From the NCBI GenBank assembly GCA_013396525.1, contig VWYX01000012.1:454566-518565 (forward strand): a stretch of DNA of 64,000 bases, written 5' to 3'. Every line of letters begins with the position of its first letter. Position 1 is the stretch's first letter. This DNA comes from Chaetorhynchus papuensis (taxonomy: Eukaryota; Chordata; Aves; Passeriformes; Rhipiduridae). The notes under the pieces were generated by a model. That model did not search any database. It worked only from the letters and a program-made list of their open reading frames with translations, and was not told where the DNA came from. The translations under genes and the position numbers were made by a program. Positions 27,753 to 38,846 of the stretch are shown piece by piece.

Positions 27753-28844
27753 CATCCCAACAGTGTACCCAGGCCTCAGGCTTCAGCCTAGTGATAAGTT
27801 ACATTTTTATATGACAGGATTTTAGAGAGATTTTGTGTTCTCTGTCCCAGTTCTGAGAGCTTTATAACGCTGAAAAGAGTCAAATACTAAATTCCTACAA
27901 TTTCTGTACTTCCTGTCACTGTATGGTCTCAAAGCAGCTTCTGAAGCCTTATTTCGTCTGAAAAAATGAACTGCGGTAGCCAGTTAAGGGCAAAGAAGTG
28001 AGTATGAGCCTTCACAGTTTCTTTCAACATGTGCTTGATTTATTAAGTGGAATATATGGAACTATATCAATTCAGCACTTTTCAGTGACACTTGATGTGT
28101 CCCTGTTTATATTAGGAACTTTATATTTTGGGGCAATAGGATTCTTGAAAGCTTAAAACCATAGAGAAACATTGAAACAGAAATATGTTAACATAGCCAA
28201 AAGCTAGGATCTGGTCTGCAGCTGAGATCATCACACAATCTACATTTCAGAGGAGAAGGAATGATTCAGATTCATTTTTTTGTTTTCGTGAGTATATGGG
28301 CCATGTCACTTAGAGGTGCAAAAAAAATCCACTACATATGCACCAGGAAAGGAGAATAAAAGACATGTCTCTTGTAGTCCAAGCAGTTTGAAGAGATTTT
28401 CAATGCAGTTGCTGTTCTGTAAGTTATACAAGATCAAATAACATGAAAAGTAACAAGGTTCAGGTTATTCTTAGGAATATTTTCCTGAAAGTCATCGCTT
28501 AGTCGTGAACTTCCATGTCACAAAACTGAACTTAAGAGAAAGAGATGGAAAGAGGCTATGAACTTTATTTAACACCCTTGGAAATCACTTTCTTCCATTT
28601 TCTTTTGATCTTGCAGGCAATACACTTTTTTTTTCCTCATCTAAATAATGAAAATTTTATACCTTTATTTTTGTGGCAATAAAAGCTTTCATTGCCCTTT
28701 AGCCTATTAAATGAATTAATTTCCATTAGTTATTTCAGATAAAGAGTATATGTATGAGACTGCCATTTTTCTTTGTTTAAAGCTTAACTGAACAATTCTC
28801 TGTTTAATTTCAGCCCATTATTTAGCTTATAGAGAACACTTACC
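27753..28844. other. Intergenic AT-rich DNA between CR1 fragments
   Basis: No gene or repeat is recognised between the CR1 copy and the decayed CR1 that follows. Confidence 0.6.
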
Positions 28845-29165
28845 TATCAGTCATAGAAAGCAACACTGAAGGGACCTCATATTTGACCTCAGAAAACAGT
28901 TCCAGCGCTCTGGAATTCCTACCATAGGGCATTTTTTTGACTTATCCAAAGATAATTAATCTAAGAAGCTGTGATAAATATCATCCTACAAAGCAGCAAC
29001 ACCAGCTATTCATCCCTCATTACACCTGCACATATTTGAAAATTTGACATAATTCCTCTTAGACTAAACTGCATTTACCCCTTTATCTCATATTTCCTTT
29101 GACAACAGTTTTCAAGAATTCTGGCCATTCTTTCTGAATGTTCTGAAATTCATCATTTTTTTTCA
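28845..29165 (-). mobile_element. Probable old, decayed CR1 fragment (minus strand)
   Basis: The start resembles the reverse complement of a CR1 3' end ('tcatagaaagcaacactgaa' then 'gggacctca'). The later part (29055-29160) follows the order of CR1 ORF2 3' sequence in reverse: 'cttagactaaact', 'tttatctcatatttcc', 'tctggccattctttctga'. Divergence is high and the middle is unrecognisable, so both extent and identity are tentative. Confidence 0.45.
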
Positions 29166-32100
29166 CATCTGCTTTTATTTTTAAGGGCTAATCCTATTCC
29201 CAACACCCTCCTGCCTGTGGCTTGGTGTCCTCACTGAATGTAGTAAGGATATTATTCATACTACCAACCAGATTATTATTTAATATATTTGGTACTAAAA
29301 AGAATAATCCTGTTCAGTACCCAACTGCACGGAAAAGCAAACCACTGAAAATTACTGAGGAGAAATTTCTAGAACTAGATCATATATCCTTTCTTGCCCA
29401 TAAGAATGTCATAACATGACATTAAAAGTCCAGAGTCAAGAAATACACACCTGCTAGCACACATGATCTGCTATCAGGTATCACTCTCAAAGTTTATTTG
29501 CATCCACTGCATAGAATGTGATCCTTCTGAATGCTGAAAGAACAAAAGAGCTTACCCCAAACAGAAACATGGCCAAACGATGAGATTTCTTCTTCAGCTT
29601 TACGTAAAGTTAAGATGATTAACCCAAAGTAAACCAAACTTATAGCTTAAATGCAGACATGAAAAACAGATGTTGATTACTGTATTGAAAACTATACTGT
29701 TGTGTATCCTTATACTGGCAGAAATAACGAGTTAGCATAGTTTTTTTTTTTTTCTGTTTTTTCTTCTTTCTTAAATAGAGAGAATGGGCTGCCTCCTTTC
29801 TGCATGAAGAAAACATTCTTAATGGCCTTTTACTTCCATTACTTCCTCTTTTTTGGAGGAAGAATCGAAAACCATTTGCAATGATTATACAGAATGGACA
29901 TAACATTCCCTTGGCAGGGCTAGATGTAAGGCTTTCACAGACCTCAGCACCCTGGATCCATTCCTGATGTAGCCATTCCTGCTCCACTCAACCTATATGA
30001 AACCATATTTGTGTCCCAATGTAGTCCTACACAAATGGCAGGAAGCTTTTCCTCACATTTACTTTGGGACAAGATACTACCTTGCTGCTGGAAATAGACT
30101 TTGAATATTGCAATCATAGGAGATAATGACACATCAAAATAGATTTTAAGATTATGTAAACAGTCTAAAGGAAATACCAAATCTGGCCTGGAAATTCAGA
30201 GCTTTTGGCTCTGTTAGTGAACACTAAGCAAAATGCCAGACCTACAGTATATGTCAAATCAGATTTTCTATACAAAAGGGATAACAACTACAGGTCAGTG
30301 ATGCTGGGTCTGATAGAAGGAGTGGCATCCCTGAGTGTCTACTATCACACAGACCTTGGAGACTGGTGTCTTAAAATATTCACTGCTGAACAAATTCAGG
30401 ATTTATATTGTCAAATCTCACCTTTTTTACTTTTAGGTCTCACTTTCTTGGTAAGAGAGAAAATCAGAAACAGTAAAAATACCTTTACTGAAAATATAGA
30501 GATTACAATTGTGAAAAGTGACATTCTGAGGCTTAAGTTTTCTGTCAAGTAGTGGCCTTTTCTTGCGTCAATGAAAAAGAAGGTTGCACATCCTTGTGCA
30601 AAGCCCTGGGCTCAGGCAGCAGTTAAATATGCTCTTAATTTTCATCACGGTTTGTGAGCTTTGAGCTTGGGCCTTATCCTAAGCATGCATTTCAAACTGC
30701 TTCCTTTGGCCTTTTGTCAGGATTTCTGGACTACTCTTCTGAAGAAATTATATCTATTTGTGGAAAAACTGATAAAACACTTCTTTTTGAAGGAAGTAAT
30801 CACTCTCTTAAGGTAGCCAACTATTTTTCTCAGGCAGAAACTAAGCATCTGATTCTGATGCTCTTGCTGCATTATAGGTTGGGAAAAACTAATAAATGAA
30901 TGAACCATGTTTTCCTGGTCTATGAGAATTTTCATTCTTCCTCTGGGAATAAATATAATACTGTAGATGTGCACAGTTTAAATAAACAGATCTAGCAGCC
31001 TCAAGAGCACTATTTCTTTGTAGTAGTAAAAAGAAAAATTATATATACAATGCCTTAGAACAAAAACATATCATTTACAGAACACATTAGTCCTGCCAAA
31101 TATGAGTATATACTGATGAAATTATATTTGCAAACACATTGGTCCATGAAATGTGCTGTTTCATAGCTGATTTGAAGACCTGTTTAATTTCATTCCAATA
31201 CACATATAGTCAAGTACTAGAACACAGTTATTGAAAAGTACCCTTTCAAAATTTCTAATATGTCTTTCCCTTTGGTATTTAGTGCTGACTGTGCACATGG
31301 TATTCCTTCCTCTCTCATTGCTCAATAGACAATATATACATTTACAATTTACATGCAGGTAAATATCCAGAACAAGATGCAAGTAGGTTGAATGGTCACT
31401 GGTAATAATCGTATTTATGGACAATGGAACTCAACTCATCCCACTGAAAGTGTATATGATGTGAACAGGGTTCCCTTCTTCCTTCATATAGAGATTCTGT
31501 CATCACCCCAGAAATGAGCCCAGCATTGTCCACCCTCTCTCAACCCCAGGAGTGAGAAGTGGACAACTCCAGCATTCTCCTTTCCCCTTCAGCTGGTGCT
31601 TGAGTACAGGAAGCAGAGTCTGCCTTCCTGGGATGGTTTCAAAGTGGTCCTAAACTTAGAGATTCAGCACAAGGCAAGTATGGGGAGGAAACTATAGTTT
31701 GAACACAGGGTTTGGATCTAAGCTCTTAGTATAAACTGTGTGAAATCCTGTACACAAGACTGATATATATGAATGCATATTAATAAATGACTCCTCAAAA
31801 TCCTGCTTCTTCAAAACACTTGTGAAGCAGAAACTTCTCCTAGGCATTAATAAAAAACAACAGAAAACAACATTAATATATTCTTCAGAAAATACCTTAG
31901 CATGGTGATTTCTTCACATAAGAATTTAGTGTAAAGGAACTAGGCCCCCTAGGTAATGTTACAGGGCAAGGAAGCTTAATCAGGTCAGTAGTAGGGAGAT
32001 GGGGAATGTAGTTTGCTCCAAGAGTTTTATGATAACGGCATCTTAGATGTTTACAGCACAAAATAGCATTTGGTAAGTCTGTTCCTGGCAGGAGCTTGTA

Positions 32101-35100
32101 AATCTAAGCACAGTGAGAGAGCTCTTAGCCAACAACTTGTTTTCTTTACCGTTTTAGCACAAGATCAAAGCACATAAGCAAACAGAGTATTTTGGGGTTG
32201 TATTTTGGTTGTATTTAGACTACCAGAATCTTTTCTTTTATGTCAAATACTTGGAAAGTGATTGCTTTGAAGAGAAACCTGGTGATACAAATTCAATTAA
32301 TATCTATCTGTAAAAATACTCATTTTGCATTAAATCCTGAAGTACCACTGTATGCCTGTCTTGGGAAACACTTTTCAATTTTAATTGCTAAACTTTAAAA
32401 TTATCTTCTAAAAAATAATTTCCCAAGCAGCCCAAGATTTTGGCTTTTTTAAAATAATGCAGTAGGTTGAATCCTCTAAGAGGGTGACTTCAGCTTGAAG
32501 GGTTTCTTGAAAGAGATACTATTTTTACCTATTTAGTCTTTTTTTTTTCTTTTATTCTGACAGTTTAAGTGAGTCATTTTACTTCTAAATAAACAGGACT
32601 GAAACAATGCTTAAACAATACTTTTTCAGTTAAATAATTAAATTTAACTTAGAGTCCTACTTTGAAATTCTGTGACATCCATGTTCTACACAATGATAAA
32701 CAATATTTCTGACTCCATCCAAAATTTACCAGGGAAAAGTAGCAGTGACATTCAATATTAAGATGGGCTTATTTTTTAATACTATAACAAACAGTTATGT
32801 TTAGGTTACATTTGGCTAAATATATCTATGTTTGGATACACTGTGCACTATGCTTTTATGCACATCTACTAGTACTGACATGAATGTATATATTTGTGCA
32901 GATGCAATAACGATGCTGGACTTGGTTTACAAAGCTCTGTTAAAGGTTCAGATTTCATGTTGATTCGGAAGTCGATAATCATCTCTAAACTATGATTTTA
33001 GTCTCGCACTTATCTAATGCAGATTTTGTTCAGCCCACCTCCATACCACTCCTTCACAGGCTCATTGTATTTTGAGCACATGGATTAAAACAGAACTAGG
33101 TGTCTGGGTATTCTAAATGAAATCCTCCCATGCACAACCATGAACACATATGTACAGTAATAAATATATAAAACCATGACCTACCTATCTCCTGGAAGCA
33201 TTCCAAGATTAATCTTTAGTTTTTCTATGTTTTAATATACATTTATACACCTGTTGATGACCAGAAAATGTGTTAGAAGACAGGCTATGGGAAGAAAAGA
33301 GAGATTTTATCAAATCCTAGAATTCCATCAGTGAAATGCTTTATATTGGATGCTGTTTTCCTCAGGAATTCAGTATTAAGATATTTACCCAGGACTAGAA
33401 TATGCTAGGAGGATCTTGGAAGAAAACAAAATGTTATCAATGTTATAACTAGTGTTATAAAATATATATTTATATATAGCTTTATACAAGCTATTTTTAA
33501 AAATATGTGGATTCATGCAGTTCAAAAGTCTTGTTATTTATAACTAGGATATTTCATTTCAGGATAAGAATAATTTGAAACAGTAATGTATTTTTCCAGG
33601 CATCAAAACATTTCTTGATATGTAACAAACAGTCTCATAAGCATAATTAGAGAATTTAACTACCTAGATGTTTTCTTCTTATGCCTTTAAGAAAGCATCC
33701 TTAACATGATCCATATAAACCAGTTATCTCTACCCACACCATGTGCCATTTGAGAGAGAGTGAAATTAGCACTTTATTTTTGGTGGCTTGCTTGTTTGCT
33801 TTTGTCTAAAGCAACACAAGGAAAAATAAGCTGAAACAGAAAGAACTTCCAGACAGGACATGTGATAAAAGACCATCTGGCAAGATATTGACATTGACAG
33901 AATCCTTTTTTTTTCACTTTATGCATCTTTTGTAACACCCACTTTTGCATTTGTTTTTTTACATGTATCTTTTTCTTCTTCCTTTCTGACACGTGATTTA
34001 ATATTTGATACACAGAAAAGAAATAATTTTCGGGTAAGGAAAAGCCGTGTTTTCCTTGGCCTTAAGGATACAGACACATAGGGAAATCATGGGAGCTGAG
34101 AACCCTCTTGTAAATGAGCAACCTGTCTGCCAAATTTACTAAGATACTCTTATAATATTCTAGTCTGATACAGAATGCTTCTTTTTGGAACAATCACTTG
34201 TGTGTTTAATTATTCTTCGTAAGACTTTTTTCATAAAAACTTGAAGTTCCTTGTTGTGCAGATACTACATTTGTGCCCAGGGGCAAGTTACTATATGGGA
34301 TTGGTTTATCACACAAAAGGTGTTGGGAAAACATTTCACACTAGGCAGTGTCCTCATGTAAATTTGATCCTTTGTGATAATTTATTGTGATGGAATTATA
34401 AAACATCAGTGTCTGAGCTTGTGGGCACAGAAAGCAGAACACTGTGCTTCAAAGACAACGTGTGTTCAGAGAGAAAACAGCCTGGCATATTTTTGTTTTC
34501 CACAGCAGTTCTATCTGCTACAGATAAACAAGGATTTTCCTAGCAGAGGTTATCAACATAATATAATAATATTGAAATTCATTAAGCATAAAACATGGGT
34601 TTACTTTCCCTTCTTTCAGGCCGAGGTTGCAAAGAAATGCAAGGACAAATTTGCATTTCAAATTACTTAGAGCCAAAATTGTTATTGCTTGATTAGTGGT
34701 GGATAAGTTTTATGTATTGGGGTCAAATATTTTAATATTGAAATGATCTTATCTAGGAGCACTCACAAACCTGACTTGGCCATCGTGTGGTCTACTGACT
34801 GTATCAGAAGCCAAAGATCCTAATTCCCACTACCTAAGTCGATGCCTAAATGTCAGTTGCAGGCAGCTGAAATAAAAATTAAGGCAGATGCTTCTGGGAT
34901 GAAAAACTGATCATAATATGGTGATCCAAGTTTTAATATGCAGAAAAATATACACAATCTTCACATTATGCTTGTCTATCAAAACCCACTGATAACCAAT
35001 TAACAATGTGAATAGAATGTACAGCTAATAAAGGAATGTTATTATCAATGGTGCCTGTGCCTTAATAAATTCTGAGCAATCAAGGATTAGTATTACAGTA

Positions 35101-35565
35101 TCTAATTCTTTTTGACATACCCTCTATGTGATGAGAAGCCTGGAAAACTCTCTCAAGCTTTGACACCTGCATGTTTTTCTTCTATTGCAGACCGCTTGCC
35201 TCTCTTAGCATGAATAATGAGCTGACCCTCTGGAATGAAAGTGTGTAAGAATTTTGTAGGAAGTCCAGGAACTCTTTTCAGACAGGAAGATTTTGCTAAT
35301 GCAAGAAATTTGCATTAAAAAAACTGCAGAGTAAAGCTGCCAAGCTTGTGCAGACACAGTTGCTGTAGCCAAGACAATAAATGTTTGCACAGTTCAAAAT
35401 CTTAGCTATCAAAAACTTTGATTCCCTCACCAGAATATACACAGCATTTTCATCCTTCAAAGGAATGCTGTGATAACTGATGAGAGAGATTAGAACAATA
35501 AAATCACAGAACTGTCATGTTTACAGGTAATGAAGTGAGCCATGAGTAAATGTTGATATTTGAAC
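29166..35565. other. Intergenic AT-rich DNA
   Basis: No gene is recognised. Open frames of 115 codons or less on both strands lack domains or codon structure. A mildly GC-richer patch lies at 31490-31680 with no identifiable content. Confidence 0.6.
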
Positions 35566-35706
35566 ATGCATACATATATACATGTATATACATACCTATA
35601 TATATATATATACACACACACATACATACATACCTATATATATATATATATATGTGTGTGTATATATATATATATGTATGTATATATATATATGTATATA
35701 TACACA
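35566..35706. repeat. TA/TG/CA-rich microsatellite with self-complementary blocks
   Basis: The array alternates (TA)n, (CA)n, (CATA)n and (TG)n blocks. The CA/TACA half before 35640 is largely complementary to the TG/TATG half after 35652, with a TA run between them, so it can fold as a hairpin or cruciform. It is 1.9 kb upstream of GABRG2 exon 1. Tyr/Ile-rich frames through it are not genes. Confidence 0.9.
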
Positions 35707-37329
35707 GAAGAAGAGAGGTACAGGGAGAGCATTTGAAATATTTTATAGCTTTCTATCACTGAAGAGGCTGTATTTCATGAGTTGGTGGAATAACTTAATT
35801 AACAATAAGAAATATTGTTTGGAAATATTAAGAAACAGGTTTGCAACTTGGTACTTTGTTTGTAAACACTGATAATACCGTGTTTACAAACACTGATAAT
35901 ATACACAAAAATACAGTGACTGTGTTAGATATTAGCCCAAATAATTATTGAACTATCCAGGAACCAAGACATATTTCATTCAACTAATAATATTGATCTA
36001 TTGATTATTGTTAAAGTTAAAGGCATTGTGTTTGGAAACAGAAAAAATTAACTTGATGGCTGAAGGCTAGATCTACATTTTTTGATACTCTGAGACAGCA
36101 ACTACTGTATCTAATTTTGATGGATAAATTTCATTCTGCATTTGGACACTGGGAACTAACAGATTGTCCAGGGTATTAGAAGATTTCAGCAGAATCTGTG
36201 TCATATTTGGTTCAGACTAGACTAAGTCCAGCAGGAAATATTGATGCTTTTATTTTATTGGGAACATTTCACTTTCCCTACATTTAGGATAATTTATTTA
36301 TTTATTTATCCCTTAAGTTTTAGAAAAATGGGCTTGGGACTGAAAAAAAATGTTCCTGATGATTAAGTTTGCCCATTCTCCCAGTTCATAAATGTCATTA
36401 GGTAGGCTTGTTTTTATCCATATTTACTTTGATCTAGACAGAAGAAATAGGGAGGTAAAAAAAAAATGTTTTTGTAGGTTGTGGTCCAAGTACTTATTTT
36501 AGACTGAAGTGCTCTTACTTTAGGAAATCATGAGATTCCCTGATTTTTTTACTCCACTAGTAGTTGCTAAATTGCATTTTTGGACAATGGAACTTGGGAT
36601 TCTGGTTCCAAAATTTGTCAGCATTCATCTTTTATAGTGCTTTAGTGTTTCCCCTCTGGCCAGAAAGTGTTTCCTGTGTCTGTGTAGCCTCATTTTATTA
36701 GGGGGAGGGGAGATAAAAACCTTGCATATTCCCCTTAATCCTCTCACACATTAAATCACCTCATTCATACTGACTCTACCAATGCTGCTTTCCCCATTTC
36801 CTGAGTTACTTAGCAACAACCATCCCTCCCTTTTCCACTCCCCCATCCAACCTTTCATTTTTTTTCCCCACTTTGCAATCACGATTTCCACGCTGTTTAG
36901 AAAAATGAGGATGCTCAGCAGCATAGGGCAAGCTTTTCCTTCCAACCTCCTTTTTTATGCCTGCCAAATCCTTCTCGGCTCCAAAATAAAAATCCAGGCT
37001 GCCTGCATATGTGTAATCAAAGGTTATAAAGCACCCTGGCTGACACCACGCATGTGTTAATCTGTGCTGCAGCAGAGTGCATCATTTCCACTTTGACCTC
37101 AGAGTTAATCTGCATTCAGGCAAAAGCTCCACTGCTTTACTCCTTCTTTTTTTTCCCCCTCCTATTTACTCATTGTTGCTTTATTGTATCTTGTTGCATG
37201 TGTGTCAGTGGTTCCATAAATGTGTATGTGCTCCTTTCCCTGACTGTTTTTATTCTGTGACTGACTGTGATTTTCGCTTTTTGTTTGGGTTTTATTTTTT
37301 TCCTTTTCTCCAAATTATATTATTTCCCT
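35707..37329. other. Proximal 5' flank of GABRG2
   Basis: No gene is recognised. It contains two forkhead-like motifs (35862-35868 and 35881-35887), a short TTTA run near 36295-36309, and from about 36980 a more complex, possibly conserved stretch including a TGACCT nuclear-receptor half-site near 37096-37101. Enhancer function is speculative. Confidence 0.4.
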
Positions 37330-37414
37330 AGATTTGGAAGCTGCCTGCTGCCTGAGCGGTCGTTTTCTGATTATATCTGTAAAGGGCTTGTGCAGATCTA
37401 ATTTCTCTCCCCCT

Positions 37415-37424
37415 GCATATTAAT
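37415..37424 (+). promoter_or_regulatory. POU/Brn-2-like motif GCATATTAAT
   Basis: The sequence is an exact match to the GCATnnTAAT consensus described for neural POU-III factors (Brn-2 class), about 175 bp upstream of the GABRG2 start codon. A 10-bp AT-rich motif can occur by chance. Its position in a neuronal promoter is the only added support. Confidence 0.3.
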
Positions 37425-37441
37425 TCCCGCAGCTGGGCGCA

Positions 37442-37471
37442 ATGTCTCATCCCACTGACGGGACCTGGTAG
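37442..37471 (+). other. Upstream ORF in the GABRG2 leader, in frame with the main ORF
   Basis: An ATG at 37442 opens a 9-codon frame (MSHPTDGTW) that ends at TAG 37469-37471. It lies 52 codons upstream of the main ATG and in the same frame. The 42 codons between TAG and the main ATG are all sense and include the Lys-coding A run and the Gly-coding G run. If transcription starts upstream, the uORF could reduce initiation at the main ATG. Translation is an inference. Confidence 0.4.
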
Positions 37472-37597
37472 GGAGGAGGGAGAACTACTACCAAAAAAAA
37501 AAAAAAAAAAATTAAAGAAGGGGACGGATCCATCTGCAACCAAGAGGAAAGGGGAGAAAAAGCTGGGGGGGGGGGGTTGTGGGGGCCTGGAATAGAG

Positions 37598-37704
37598 ATG
37601 ATTCCTCCAAATCCAACAAGCCTGGGGAGCACTGCATCCTTGAATCCTGCATTTTCTCTCAAAATGATGGTGTGGGCACTTCTGTTCCTCTCTCTCATCC
37701 AGTG
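37598..37704 (+). CDS. GABRG2: GABA-A receptor gamma-2 subunit, coding exon 1
   Basis: This exon encodes 35 residues plus two bases of the next codon. It holds the N-terminal leader and signal peptide of the gamma-2 subunit of the pentameric GABA-gated chloride channel, which is needed for benzodiazepine sensitivity and synaptic clustering. The reading begins MIPPNPTSLGSTASLNPAFS, then LKMMVWALLFLSLIQ. It aligns with the mammalian gamma-2 leader, which also has a polar Ser/Pro-rich stretch, Lys-Met and a Leu-rich core. The start is the first ATG after an in-frame TAG at 37469-37471. The ATGs at residues 23 and 24, just before the hydrophobic core, are possible internal starts. The exon ends at a consensus donor (GTAAGA at 37705) in phase 2, and the TG left over joins the T of exon 2 to make Cys. 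Cleavage probably falls just after the exon 1/2 junction, near the Gln-Lys that begins mature mammalian gamma-2. Divergence from mammals is high, as expected for a signal peptide. Confidence 0.9.
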
Positions 37705-37730
37705 GTAAGATGCGTTTTCTTATTCTGTTT

Positions 37731-37763
37731 GGGAGGGTGGGGGGAGAGGGAGGGCTGGGGGGG
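37731..37763 (+). promoter_or_regulatory. G-quadruplex-forming tract at start of intron 1
   Basis: This is a 33-nt run beginning 26 nt after the exon 1 donor. It has six G-runs of three or more (GGG, GGG, G6, GGG, GGG, G7) separated by 1-3 nt loops, so several quadruplex registers are possible on the non-template strand and in the pre-mRNA. G runs just downstream of a 5' splice site also act as intronic splicing enhancers. The tract itself is seen; function is inferred. Confidence 0.6.
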
Positions 37764-38129
37764 TGAAGAATCTGCGAATTTGCTGAGCTGTGGTGAAAAT
37801 GCCAGAGGTTTGGATAGTGGCATTGCATTCATCTATCTCCTAACAGCTGAAATCTTAGAATGTTTTATTTCTCTTACAATTGTCACTCTGACATGGACAG
37901 GGAGGGCGAGCAGCGGGTGTGTGTGATGGTGGTACATGCCGGGGTGTTCGTAGAATTTGGTGCCATATTAATGAAGCCTTTTATCTCTAAATTGCTTGCT
38001 CCGGTGCATGGAGTTATACGGCAGCTGTGTTTTGTGGGCAGAATGTCCGTGCATTCCTGCTTGTTTTCCCGGAGCGGGCAGCCCCATCATGGCTGTGCGG
38101 GGCTGCGCGGCGGCGAGCGGCGGGCAGGG

Positions 38130-38150
38130 CTGAGCACCAAGGACAGGGAT
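38130..38150 (+). promoter_or_regulatory. NRSE/RE1-like (REST/NRSF) site in intron 1
   Basis: This 21-bp site matches the canonical RE1 at 15 of 21 positions by my alignment. Both half-site cores are intact at the correct spacing: AGCACC at 38133-38138 and GGACAG at 38141-38146. REST silences neuronal genes in non-neuronal cells. From memory, an NRSE-like silencer has been described in the first intron of the rodent gamma-2 gene, so position and gene both fit. The mismatches at the outer positions and at position 11 may weaken binding. Confidence 0.65.
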
Positions 38151-38152
38151 GA

Positions 38153-38270
38153 GGGTCCCGCACAGGTCCCCCCGGTTCCGCACAGCTCCTCCGGGTCTCT
38201 CACAGCTCTCCCGGGTCCCTCACAGCCTTCCCTGGTCCCTCACAGCCCCTCGGGTCCCTCACAGCCCCCC
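38153..38270. repeat. GC-rich minisatellite, about 19-21 bp unit
   Basis: About six imperfect units follow the pattern GGGTCCCTCACAGCYYYCCC, with GGTCC and CACAG recurring every 18-21 bp. The array starts three bases after the NRSE-like site and lies inside the CpG-rich block. Imperfect units and variable C tails suggest slippage and decay. Copy number may vary between individuals. Confidence 0.75.
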
Positions 38271-38727
38271 GGCCCGGCACATCCCTCCCGTGCGGGCGGC
38301 CGCGGCTCCCCAGGGGATGCGATAGTTTTCGGATACGAATGAGCTGAATGTCTCCAACATTTCCCCCACACCCGACACGTTCTGCTGACAGACAACCTGT
38401 GCCTGCAAAGGGGTAAAAATCCCAACAGCAGAGGAAGCAGGAGCTCATATGTGGATGAGCAGAAAGTGGAGGGCGGGAGTATTGCTGCAGTGCCAAGCAT
38501 TGCGCTGGAGCAGACATTCCTGCACAAATGTGTGGACTGTGCATTTAACAGGTTAGATGAGAAAATATCTCTGCACAGCAAAGTGTGTGGCCTTCTAAGA
38601 GGCAATAGAGTGCTCCCCACAGTTGCATAAGCCATGTGGTCACTAATATCTTCGAGAAGTTAGTGCCCACTCTCTTTGCTGCTACTAATGCTGGATTCAC
38701 ACAGGCTCCTCAAAATTACCTTCTTTC

Positions 38728-38846
38728 TCCTTCCTTCCTTCCTTCCTTCCTTCCTTCCTTCCTTCCTTCCTTCCTTCCTTCCTTCCTTCCTTCCTTCCTT
38801 CCTTCCTTCCTTCCTTCCTTCCATCCATCCATCCATCCATCCATCC
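38728..38846. repeat. Compound microsatellite (TTCC)n(ATCC)n
   Basis: A nearly uninterrupted tetranucleotide array has about 23 TTCC units, followed from 38822 by about six ATCC units. It lies in GABRG2 intron 1, about 1 kb after exon 1. The + strand is pure pyrimidine over the first part, so it could form triplex DNA. The run is probably polymorphic and prone to assembly error. Open frames through it (poly Leu-Pro-Ser) are artefacts. Confidence 0.97.

Larger units (their letters stand above)
37330..37597 (+). promoter_or_regulatory. GABRG2: Probable GABRG2 5' UTR and proximal promoter
   Basis: This is the block directly upstream of the start codon. Its base composition is more mixed than the AT-rich flank, and it looks non-repetitive and constrained. 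It contains a POU-type motif (37415-37424), a 9-codon uORF (37442-37471), an A19 run (37493-37511), and a G12 run (37565-37576) followed by G5 (37581-37585). I see no convincing TATA box at a normal distance, consistent with a dispersed neuronal promoter. The transcription start cannot be placed from sequence, so the UTR/promoter boundary is unknown. Confidence 0.55.
38050..38345. promoter_or_regulatory. CpG-rich block in GABRG2 intron 1
   Basis: A sharply bounded GC-rich interval (visibly above 65% G+C with many CpGs, including GCGCGGCGGCGAGCGGCGGG-type runs) sits 350-640 bp downstream of exon 1 in otherwise AT-rich DNA. It contains the NRSE-like site and a minisatellite. It probably forms the gene's CpG island, displaced into intron 1, and may hold an alternative promoter or enhancer. 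Confidence 0.6.

Noticed and set aside
35550..35872. Tyr/Ile-rich open frames
   Set aside because: They are translations of the TA/TG/CA microsatellite.
37328..37828. 166-codon minus-strand open frame across the GABRG2 promoter, exon 1 and intron 1 start
   Set aside because: Its Pro/Phe/Ser-rich product comes from the G-rich, A-run and G-run sequence of the opposite strand. No domain is visible.
37579..37926. Open frame overlapping GABRG2 exon 1 in another register
   Set aside because: It shadows the true exon frame and continues into the intron past a consensus donor.
37860..38342. 160-codon open frame through the CpG-rich block
   Set aside because: High GC removes stop codons; the product is a repeat-derived Ser/Pro stretch from the minisatellite.
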